The notes under the pieces are model-generated. The model had not been told where the DNA came from. It worked only from the letters and a program-made list of their open reading frames with translations, and ran no database searches. Position numbers and translations under genes: made by a program. Below are positions 35,206-42,787 of a stretch of DNA of 64,000 nucleotides, piece after piece; positions within the stretch are counted from its first letter, which is position 1, and each line of letters begins with the position of its first letter. Origin of the DNA: JAVBTR01 sp031556065 (GTDB taxonomy: Bacteria > Bacillota > Clostridia > Christensenellales > Aristaeellaceae). The stretch is taken from NCBI GenBank assembly GCA_031556065.1, contig JAVBTR010000079.1:1-64000 (forward strand), written 5' to 3'.

Positions 35206-37566
35206 ATGATCGCCGAAAGAAGCTTACGCGTCCTGGAATTTACAAAGATACGGGAACAGCTTTCCAAACTGGCTCTAACCCCTTCCGGGGCAGAGTTATG
35301 CCAAAGTCTGGTTCCTTATGATGATTTTGACCTGGTTATGAACGCCCAGGCGGAAACCGAAGAAGCTACCGTCATTTTAAGCTATATCGGCGGCCATCCC
35401 ATGGCCAGCTTTACCGATGTGCGTCACTACTTGGAGCTATGTGACAAGGGCGCTACCCTGTCCCCCAAGGCGCTGCTTGAAATAGCCACCCTGCTGCGGG
35501 CCATTTCGGCCGCCAAGAAGGCCCTCATTACCGAGAGAACCAATACCCCCATGCTTACAGAAAAGGCTTCTTTTCTGGGCTTTTTCGGCCATTTACAGCA
35601 GGAAATATCCGACGCGATTCTATCGGAGGATGAGATTGCCGATAAGGCTTCCCCGGAGCTTTACGACATTCGTCGGAACATGCGCAAGGCATCTGACAAG
35701 GTCCGGGAAAAATTAAACAGTATGATTCGTAGCGCTACGTTTCAAAAATACTTACAGGACCCTATCGTTACCATGCGCAACGACCGTTACGTGGTGCCTG
35801 TTAAGCAAGAATACCGGGCCCAAGTGCCCGGCTTGGTCCACGATCAATCCTCCTCCGGGGCTACGCTGTTTATTGAACCCATGACAGTGGTAGAAATCAA
35901 CAACGAATTGAAGCAATGGGAAGTCAAAGAAAAGATCGAGATCGAGCGGATTTTGCAAGCCCTTTCCGCCCAGATCGCTCCCCATGTGGAACAATTGAAG
36001 GACAACTTCCAATTGCTTACCGAGCTGGATTTCGCCTTTGCCAAAGGCCTTCTGGCCCGTGAAATGCGGGCATTGCAGCCGAAAATGAACGACAAGGGTA
36101 TAATCCGCATCAAACGGGGCCGCCACCCCCTGATCGATCCTGCCAAGGTGGTGCCAAGCGATTTATGGTTGGGGCAGGATTTTACCACCCTGATCATTAC
36201 CGGCCCCAACACCGGCGGCAAAACCGTAACCCTTAAAACCGTTGGGCTCCTTACCCTAATGGCCCAATCAGGCCTCCAGGTGCCTGCGGATTTAGGCACG
36301 GAATTAAGCTACTTTGAAAACGTCTTCGCGGATATAGGCGACGAACAATCCATTGAGCAAAGCCTTTCCACCTTTTCATCTCACATGACCAACATCGTCA
36401 ACATCATGAACAATGTGACCTCCCGGGACTTGGCTCTGTTCGACGAACTGGGCGCAGGCACCGATCCCACCGAAGGCGCAGCCCTGGCCCAAAGCATTCT
36501 TTCCACCCTTTTGGAAATCCAAGCCCGCACCCTGGCCACCACCCACTACCGCGAACTGAAAGCCTTTGCCTTGTCCACTGTAGGGATCGAAAACGCCTCG
36601 GTGGAATTTAACGTGGAAACCCTGCGGCCCACTTACCGGCTTTCCATCGGTGTGCCCGGCAAGAGCAACGCTTTTGAAATTTCTCGCAAGCTAGGCCTAT
36701 CCGAAGCCATTATCCATAAATCCAAGGCGCTTTTATCCAACGAAGCCGTGCGCTTTGAAGACGTGATCGCCAACGCCGAATACCACCGGCAAATTGCGGA
36801 AAAGGAACGGCTCTTGGCCGAGGACGCCCACAAGGAAACGCAAAAGCTAAAGGACCAGGCGGAAAAGCTCCGCAGGGAAATGGAAGACAAGCGGGAAACC
36901 GCCATGAAAAAGGCCCGGGAGGATGCCAAGCGGATAATGGAAAACGCCCGGCGGGAATCCGAAGAAGTGATTGCGGAACTGAAGAAAATGAAGAAGGACG
37001 GCATGGTTACCCAGGACCACCAGGTGGCCGCCCTACGCCGCCGAATGGAGGAGGGACTGGATTCCCTTTCAGAAGGCCTGGCCCAGAAAAACCCCGTCAC
37101 CTTAACCCCGCCTAAGGATTTAAACCCCGGGGATCTGGTGGATATCGTGCACCTGAACCAGCGGGGTACGGTGCTTCAAAAGCCCGATTCCAAGGGCGAA
37201 GTACAATTGCAGGCGGGTATTTTAAAGTTAAAAGCCCATATTTCCCAATTGCGCTTGGTCAATGAAGAGCAGCCCAAAAAGAAAAGCGTTGTGAAAACCC
37301 ACACCAGCTCCTTAACCCGTACCGTGCCCATGGAATTCGATGTCCGCGGCCTGGCCCTGGATGAAGCGCTGCCGGAGGTAGACCGTTATTTGGATGAAGC
37401 TGTGATGGCGGGCCTCAACGAGGTTTCCATTATCCATGGCAAGGGCACCGGCATTTTGCGCACTGGTATTCAGCAGCATTTACGCAAGCACGGCCATGTC
37501 AAAAGCTATCGCCTGGGCGTCTATGGCGAGGGCGAAACCGGCGTAACGGTGGTTACACTCAAGTAA
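35206..37566 (+). CDS. mutS2: Endonuclease MutS2
   Basis: 786 residues, normal for MutS2. Core and clamp regions are followed by the ATPase with Walker A TGPNTGGKTVT near residue 330, LFDELGAGTDPTEG, then a long coiled coil (about 515-600), a KOW-like part (PGDLVDIVHLNQRG) and the C-terminal Smr domain (EFDVRGLALDEAL, IIHGKGTGILR). MutS2 acts on branched DNA and on collided ribosomes in Firmicutes; it lacks the mismatch-recognition domain of MutS. RBS AAAAGGAG. Confidence 0.95.
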   Translation: MIAERSLRVLEFTKIREQLSKLALTPSGAELCQSLVPYDDFDLVMNAQAETEEATVILSYIGGHPMASFTDVRHYLELCDKGATLSPKALLEIATLLRAISAAKKALITERTNTPMLTEKASFLGFFGHLQQEISDAILSEDEIADKASPELYDIRRNMRKASDKVREKLNSMIRSATFQKYLQDPIVTMRNDRYVVPVKQEYRAQVPGLVHDQSSSGATLFIEPMTVVEINNELKQWEVKEKIEIERILQALSAQIAPHVEQLKDNFQLLTELDFAFAKGLLAREMRALQPKMNDKGIIRIKRGRHPLIDPAKVVPSDLWLGQDFTTLIITGPNTGGKTVTLKTVGLLTLMAQSGLQVPADLGTELSYFENVFADIGDEQSIEQSLSTFSSHMTNIVNIMNNVTSRDLALFDELGAGTDPTEGAALAQSILSTLLEIQARTLATTHYRELKAFALSTVGIENASVEFNVETLRPTYRLSIGVPGKSNAFEISRKLGLSEAIIHKSKALLSNEAVRFEDVIANAEYHRQIAEKERLLAEDAHKETQKLKDQAEKLRREMEDKRETAMKKAREDAKRIMENARRESEEVIAELKKMKKDGMVTQDHQVAALRRRMEEGLDSLSEGLAQKNPVTLTPPKDLNPGDLVDIVHLNQRGTVLQKPDSKGEVQLQAGILKLKAHISQLRLVNEEQPKKKSVVKTHTSSLTRTVPMEFDVRGLALDEALPEVDRYLDEAVMAGLNEVSIIHGKGTGILRTGIQQHLRKHGHVKSYRLGVYGEGETGVTVVTLK

Positions 37567-37578
37567 GGAGACAAAACC

Positions 37579-38274
37579 ATGAAAGAAAACAAAACCATGA
37601 TCTTGTTGGTGGACGACGATCCCAACATCAACCATTTGGTACAGCTTTACTTGGAAAAGGAAGGCTTCGCCGTGCAAACCGCCGCAAGGGGCGATGAAGC
37701 GGTGGCGGCCTTTCGCCGCCTGCCTCCCAACCTCATGCTTCTGGATGTGATGCTTCCCGGCATGGACGGCTGGCAGGTGCTGCGCACAGTGCGGCAATCC
37801 TCCTCCATCCCCATTATCATGCTCACCGCCAAGGACGAAACCTTCGATAAGGTGCTGGGCCTGGAGCTTGGCGCTGACGATTACATAACAAAGCCCTTTG
37901 AAGCCAAGGAGCTGGTGGCCAGGGTCAAGGCGGTTCTTCGTCGCTCCCAGGGCACCGAACAGGACAAGCCCGATACCCTTTCCTTCCCCGGACTTAGCAT
38001 TTCCATTGCCCAGTACGAGGTTCATTACCGGGGAAATTTGGTGGAAATGCCGCCCAAAGAGCTGGAGGTCCTTTATTTTCTGGCCGCCCACGCCAACATG
38101 GTGTTCACAAGGGAGCAGCTTTTGGAACAGGTTTGGGGCTTTGATTTCTTTGGGGACAGCCGCACCGTGGATGTGCACATCAAGCGCCTGCGTGAAAAGC
38201 TGCCCGATTGCGAAGGCTACGGCTGGCAAATCCGCACCGTATGGGGCGTTGGGTATAAATTCGAAGTAAAGTGA
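37579..38274 (+). CDS. OmpR/PhoB-type response regulator
   Basis: 231 residues. Receiver domain with LLVDDDPNINH and phosphoacceptor in MLLDVMLPGMDGW, LTAKDE and ADDYITKPF; winged-helix domain with PPKELEVLYFLAAH, FTREQLLEQVWG and TVDVHIKRLREKL. AAGGAGACAAAACC before ATG. Twelve bp after mutS2 and 10 bp before its histidine kinase. The controlled genes are not evident from sequence. Confidence 0.93.
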   Translation: MKENKTMILLVDDDPNINHLVQLYLEKEGFAVQTAARGDEAVAAFRRLPPNLMLLDVMLPGMDGWQVLRTVRQSSSIPIIMLTAKDETFDKVLGLELGADDYITKPFEAKELVARVKAVLRRSQGTEQDKPDTLSFPGLSISIAQYEVHYRGNLVEMPPKELEVLYFLAAHANMVFTREQLLEQVWGFDFFGDSRTVDVHIKRLREKLPDCEGYGWQIRTVWGVGYKFEVK

Positions 38275-38284
38275 GGCCTTCCCC

Positions 38285-39718
38285 TTGTTTAAACGGTTAT
38301 TTTCCCTGTTCATGGCAGTGATCCTGGTGGTGCTGCTTTTAATATCCGCCTTTAGCTATGTCACCATACGGAACATGAAGATCGATTCCCGAATGGCGGA
38401 GCTAAAAAAGGAAGCCCGGGAAATCGCCTATATTGCAGGGCAATCCCATTACACCAAATTTTTAGGGCAAACCACCCAGGAAAGCCTTTTGCAGTGGAAG
38501 GCCACCCAAGTCTATGAAGAGTTCGGCGCTTACATCGCCGTGGTGGACAGGCAGGGCCGGCTTTATGTAAACATGCCCATTGTAAGCCAGAACGACCCGG
38601 ATTTTGCCGCCGCCCTAAATGACACCGATATGATGGGCATGCTCCGAACCGCCCTTGAAGGCCAGGATGTACAGGTACAGACCACCTTCCCCGGCACCGA
38701 TGGCCTGGTGTTCATGGTAGCTGTACCCTGGATCGAAAACGAGCAGGTGCTGGGGGCTGTGTTCATTTCTACCAATGCCCAGATTATTAAAGCCTCCTAC
38801 GAATCCCTCTTTACCCAGGTGCTGGTGGTGATGCTGGTGGCGGCGTTGATCAGCTCCATCGGGGTATTCTGGTATGTCCGCCGGATTACAAAGCCACTGA
38901 CAAGCATGGCCACCGCTGCCGGGCAAATGGCCATGGGGGATTTTATGGTCCGGGCCGAAATAGGGGGCCTTGAAGAGGTGGACGAGCTGGCTCAGGCCTT
39001 TAATATCATGGTGGAAAAATTAAGCGAAATTGAAAATTCCAGGCGGGAGTTCGTGGCCAATGTATCCCACGAATTAAGAAGCCCGCTGACTTCCATCCGT
39101 GGCTATATCGAAGGCATGCGGGATGGCGTGATCCCAGAATCCGAGCATGGGAAATACCTGACCATTGTTTCGGAAGAAACCCAAAGGCTTGCAAAGCTGA
39201 TTACCGATCTGTTGAATTTAAGCCGTCTTGAACAGGAGGACGCTGCGCTGAATTGCGTCACTTTCGATATTAACGAAGTAATCCGCCGGGTACTGATCCT
39301 GAAAATGAACGATATCGATTTAAAAGCCATTGAGCCCCAGATCGAACTAACCGATGAACCCCTTTGGGTTTTAGCTGATCAGGACAGAGTCCAGCAGGTG
39401 ATGGTGAATTTGCTGGACAACGCCATTAAGTTTACCCCTGCTAATGGGGCCATCGGCATTACGGCCCAGGAGCACGCCAAAGAGATTTCCGTTACTGTTT
39501 GGGACGATGGGGAAGGAATTTTGCCCCAGGACAGGGAACATATCTTCGACAGGTTCTTTACTGCCAACAAGGCCCATACCGCCGGAAAAGGCACGGGCCT
39601 GGGGCTTAGTATCTGCAAGCGCATTATGGAGCAGCATGGAAAGACCATTAAGCTCTTGCCCACCCATTCCGGTGCGGCCTTCCAGATCACACTTGCCAAA
39701 GGGGATAATCCAAAGTGA
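38285..39718 (+). CDS. Membrane sensor histidine kinase (partner of the 37579 regulator)
   Basis: 477 residues, TTG start. Helix 1 (about 5-27), an extracytoplasmic sensor region of about 135 residues, helix 2 (about 172-195), HAMP (YVRRITKPLTSMATAAGQMA), HisKA (FVANVSHELRSPLTSIRGY, His near 262) and HATPase (VNLLDNAIKF, VWDDGEGI, GKGTGLGLSIC). A classic PhoR/WalK-like design without a PAS domain. Its stop overlaps the chorismate mutase GTG start. Confidence 0.92.
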   Translation: MFKRLFSLFMAVILVVLLLISAFSYVTIRNMKIDSRMAELKKEAREIAYIAGQSHYTKFLGQTTQESLLQWKATQVYEEFGAYIAVVDRQGRLYVNMPIVSQNDPDFAAALNDTDMMGMLRTALEGQDVQVQTTFPGTDGLVFMVAVPWIENEQVLGAVFISTNAQIIKASYESLFTQVLVVMLVAALISSIGVFWYVRRITKPLTSMATAAGQMAMGDFMVRAEIGGLEEVDELAQAFNIMVEKLSEIENSRREFVANVSHELRSPLTSIRGYIEGMRDGVIPESEHGKYLTIVSEETQRLAKLITDLLNLSRLEQEDAALNCVTFDINEVIRRVLILKMNDIDLKAIEPQIELTDEPLWVLADQDRVQQVMVNLLDNAIKFTPANGAIGITAQEHAKEISVTVWDDGEGILPQDREHIFDRFFTANKAHTAGKGTGLGLSICKRIMEQHGKTIKLLPTHSGAAFQITLAKGDNPK

Positions 39719-39993
39719 CTCAGCTAGAAGATTTACGCCGCCAGTTAGACGCGGTAGACCGGGAAATCGTAACCCTGTTTGAAAAGCGCATGGGGGTCGC
39801 CGGACAGATCGGCCAGTACAAGCTTGAACGAGGTTTGCCAGTACTGGACACAAGCCGGGAAGAAGCCGTCCTTGCAAGCCGGGCCGCTATGTGCCAGAAT
39901 GAAACGTTGAAAAAAGATGTACAGGCGTTGTATGAGCGCATTATGGCTTTAAGCCGGGAAAAACAGGCCGCGCTTTATACAAAGGAGGTTTAG
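39715..39993 (+). CDS. Chorismate mutase, AroQ class
   Basis: 92 residues; the all-helical AroQ fold. LRRQLDAVDREIVTLFEKRM near the start contains the conserved Arg and Asp, followed by IGQYKLERGLPVLDTSREE. Converts chorismate to prephenate for Phe and Tyr synthesis. GTG start overlapping the kinase stop by 4 bp; next gene is shikimate kinase. It lacks a fused prephenate dehydratase or DAHP synthase domain. Confidence 0.92.
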   Translation: MTQLEDLRRQLDAVDREIVTLFEKRMGVAGQIGQYKLERGLPVLDTSREEAVLASRAAMCQNETLKKDVQALYERIMALSREKQAALYTKEV

Positions 39994-39994
39994 T

Positions 39995-40516
39995 ATGCTT
40001 ACTCGACATATTTTTTTGATCGGCATGGCCGGTTCCGGCAAATCCAGCCTGGGCAAAAAAGTAGCCAATAAATTAGCGCTGCCCTACATCGATACCGATA
40101 AGCGCATCAGTGAATTGGTGGGAATGAGCATCCCGGAGCTGTTTTTGGAGCAAGGGGAGCAGGCCTTTCGAAACGCGGAAACCAACTACCTGGCTTCCAT
40201 TATCGATCAGCCCAAAGCCATTGTATCCACCGGCGGCGGCTGTATTTTAAACCCCATTAACTACGAAATTATGCGTAACCACGGCATTATTATTTTAATT
40301 GACCGGCCCCCGGAAGACATTATGCAGGATATCCGCCTTGAAACAAGACCCCTGCTCCAAGAAAAAGGCGTGGAGGAGGTACCGAAAATGTACCAGGAGC
40401 GAATCGAGCGCTACCGCAAGGCCGCCGATGTGGTGCTGGACAACGCCTATGGCTACCACAACGCTGTTTACGTATTGGAAAAGATTATTTTAAGCCGTTT
40501 TAACCTGAATGATTAA
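39995..40516 (+). CDS. aroK: Shikimate kinase
   Basis: 173 residues. Phosphorylates shikimate at O3. P-loop LIGMAGSGKSS, shikimate-binding YIDTDKRISE and STGGGCIL, lid region RLETRPLL. RBS AAAGGAGGTTTAGT, 1 bp after the chorismate mutase stop, so both shikimate-pathway genes are co-translated behind the two-component system. Confidence 0.93.
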   Translation: MLTRHIFLIGMAGSGKSSLGKKVANKLALPYIDTDKRISELVGMSIPELFLEQGEQAFRNAETNYLASIIDQPKAIVSTGGGCILNPINYEIMRNHGIIILIDRPPEDIMQDIRLETRPLLQEKGVEEVPKMYQERIERYRKAADVVLDNAYGYHNAVYVLEKIILSRFNLND

Positions 40517-40531
40517 GGAGGACTCTCCCCC

Positions 40532-41878
40532 TTGCAGCATAAGGATTTTCTAAAGAAGCTATTATTTTTAGCCATTCCCATCGTTTTGCAAAACCTGGTG
40601 GCCTCATCCCTGCACATTATCGATACGCTGATGATCGGCAATCTTGGCGAAGTGTATTACGCAGGGGTGACTCAGGCTAACCGCTATACCTTTGTATACC
40701 AGCTTTTCATGTTTGGCGCAGCCTCGGGAAGCGGGATTTTTTTAAGCCAATTTTTTGGTAGCAACGATTTAAAAGCCATGAAAATGGTCCAGGGGCTTTG
40801 CCTGAAAATTTGTTTAGGCATTGCTTTCTTGTTCGCCGGGGTAGCGCTGCTGTTCCCCAAGGGTGTGATGTCTTTGTTCTTGCAGCCTGGGGACAGCCTG
40901 AATTACGGAGCCCAGTATTTGAGCATCGTAGCCGTCGGTTACCTGGTTTCCGCCTTGGATACCACCATGACCACTGCCATGAAATCGGCTCAGAAAACCA
41001 TTGTGCCCATGGTGGCGGGCATCTGCGCCATCCTTTGCAACACGGTACTGAACTATGCCCTGATCTACGGCCATTTCGGCTTTCCCGCTATGGGCGTTCA
41101 GGGGGCCGCTGTCGCCACGGTGATCGCCGCTACCCTTTCTCTGTGCATTAATGTTGGGGTCAGCTACCTAAAGCGTTATCCCTCGGCCCTTAAGCTTCGG
41201 GATTTGCGCAACCCGCCCAGGGCCTTTACCGCCGCCTTTTTTAAGCGGATCACCCCTGTTATTTTCAACGAAGGCCTTTGGGCCATGGGCATGACCATGT
41301 ATGGTATTTTTTACGGCAAGCTGGGGGATGGGGCAGTATCCGCCATTGGCATTTACCAAACGGTGGATCAACTGATGTGCACCATGATCTATGGCCTTAT
41401 GACAGCCTCCTCCATTATCGTAGGCAACACCCTGGGCAAAGGGGATAAGGACACCGCCTATGTTTACGCCAAGCGTCTTTTGGCCATTGCCACGGGCCTT
41501 GGGGTGGTGATGGGCATTGTAGTGATCTTCGCCCGGTTCCCGCTGACAAACCTGTTTAATATTTCAAACGAAACCAAACAGCTCACCCAAACCATTTTGC
41601 TCTATTCTTCCTTCTTTATCTGGGTACGAGCCTTTAACACCATCAACATCGTGGGGGTTCTGCGCTCCGGGGGAGATACCATCTTCACCATGCTGCTGGA
41701 CAGCTGCTCCGCCTGGTTTGTCGGGGTACCTATGGTGGGCATCGCAGCGCTGCTGCTTAAATGGCCTATCCAATACGTATACCTTTGCTCTATGGGCGAA
41801 GAAGTGTTAAAATGTTTAGTGGGCATTCCGCGGCTTAGATCGAAAAAGTGGATGAACGTGCTGAGTAAAGGGAGTTAG
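40532..41878 (+). CDS. MATE family efflux transporter
   Basis: 448 residues with 12 predicted helices. Begins LAIPIVLQNLVASSLHIIDT, the family N-terminal pattern; other MATE features are QTVDQLMCTMIYGLMTASSI in the second half and FNTINIVGVLRSGGDT. TTG start at 40532, 10 nt after AAGGAGGA. Exports cationic drugs or metabolites using a Na+ or H+ gradient; substrate unknown. Confidence 0.92.
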   Translation: MQHKDFLKKLLFLAIPIVLQNLVASSLHIIDTLMIGNLGEVYYAGVTQANRYTFVYQLFMFGAASGSGIFLSQFFGSNDLKAMKMVQGLCLKICLGIAFLFAGVALLFPKGVMSLFLQPGDSLNYGAQYLSIVAVGYLVSALDTTMTTAMKSAQKTIVPMVAGICAILCNTVLNYALIYGHFGFPAMGVQGAAVATVIAATLSLCINVGVSYLKRYPSALKLRDLRNPPRAFTAAFFKRITPVIFNEGLWAMGMTMYGIFYGKLGDGAVSAIGIYQTVDQLMCTMIYGLMTASSIIVGNTLGKGDKDTAYVYAKRLLAIATGLGVVMGIVVIFARFPLTNLFNISNETKQLTQTILLYSSFFIWVRAFNTINIVGVLRSGGDTIFTMLLDSCSAWFVGVPMVGIAALLLKWPIQYVYLCSMGEEVLKCLVGIPRLRSKKWMNVLSKGS

Positions 41879-41883
41879 GTAAA

Positions 41884-42708
41884 ATGGATTATCAGTTTGA
41901 TTTAGTGGGCAAGATCGGTTCCATGGCGCTGATCCGCAAGCAGGATAACGATATCGATTATAACATTTTCGCCCGGCTGGGAGCAGAGCTTAAGCCGGGG
42001 ATGATCTTCGTCACCTCCGGCGCTACAGAAATCGGCCGGCTGGATTACATGCGCCGCACAGGCCACGAACTAACCGGGGACCCGGAGCAGGATAAGACTG
42101 ACTATGCCGCCCAGGGCCAGACCATTTTAATGGAGTGGTACCGCCGGTTTATCGCCCCGGATTATTCCGTGCGCCAGGTTTTGGTAGAGCATACCCACTT
42201 TAACGACGCGGCCAAGCGGGAGCATCTGCAAAAGCTCTTTATCCGGGCCGCCAAGCAGGGTGCTATCCCCATTGTAAACTACAATGACCCGGTGTCCGAA
42301 GAAGAGAACCGCAAAATGGAATTGCACGACCGCCGTCAAAACGGCGAAACCGTTTATGAATGCGTGGATAACGATGAAACCGCGGCGGTGATCGCCGGGC
42401 TTGTAAAGGCCAAGACCTTGGTGCTTTTAACCTCCACCGAGGGCATCTACCAAGACCCCAAGGACCCTTCCACCCTGGTAAGAGAAGTGACAGGTCATTC
42501 CATTGAGCAGGTGGAGCAATTGGTGCGCAAGCTCCAAGAAAACTGCATCGGTGCCAGCCGTCAGGGGGCCAATGGGGCCAGGGCCAAGCTGGAATACGCT
42601 TTAAACGCCGCCAAGAACGGCTCCACCGTCATTATTGGCCACGCAAGGCACCACTTAAGCGACCTCACCGAAGGCCGTGTCCCCTGTACGAGAATGGGTG
42701 TTAAATAA
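41884..42708 (+). CDS. Amino-acid-kinase-fold protein
   Basis: 274 residues. Amino acid kinase features: FVTSGATEIGRLDYM near residue 43, VNYNDPVS, DNDETAAVIAGLVKAKTLVLLTSTEGIYQDP near 160-190, and a C-terminal ANGARAKLEYALNAAKNG. The DNDE and LLTSTEGIY segments resemble glutamate 5-kinase and uridylate kinase, but the N-terminal glycine loop (GKIGSMALIRKQDND) is unusual and no ACT or PUA domain follows. The substrate cannot be named. Six bp after the MATE gene; end of a long operon. Confidence 0.75.
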   Translation: MDYQFDLVGKIGSMALIRKQDNDIDYNIFARLGAELKPGMIFVTSGATEIGRLDYMRRTGHELTGDPEQDKTDYAAQGQTILMEWYRRFIAPDYSVRQVLVEHTHFNDAAKREHLQKLFIRAAKQGAIPIVNYNDPVSEEENRKMELHDRRQNGETVYECVDNDETAAVIAGLVKAKTLVLLTSTEGIYQDPKDPSTLVREVTGHSIEQVEQLVRKLQENCIGASRQGANGARAKLEYALNAAKNGSTVIIGHARHHLSDLTEGRVPCTRMGVK

Positions 42709-42712
42709 CTAT

Positions 42713-42724
42713 TTACATTTGTTA
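42713..42724 (+). promoter_or_regulatory. Possible BlaI-type operator before the transporter operon
   Basis: TTACATTTGTTA contains the ACA-NN-TGT core known from BlaI/MecI operators. The same core occurs in the promoter of the blaI-like gene at 49584-49591. A nearby TTTGTTACA/TGTGACAAA inverted pair (42719-42727 and about 42762-42770) adds symmetry. No clear sigma-A promoter could be fixed in this 79-bp gap. Confidence 0.45.
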
Positions 42725-42787
42725 CAGTCTTTTTTCCCTTTTTCAAACGTCTATTTAGAGTGTGACAAACGAAAGGAGCTGTATTTA

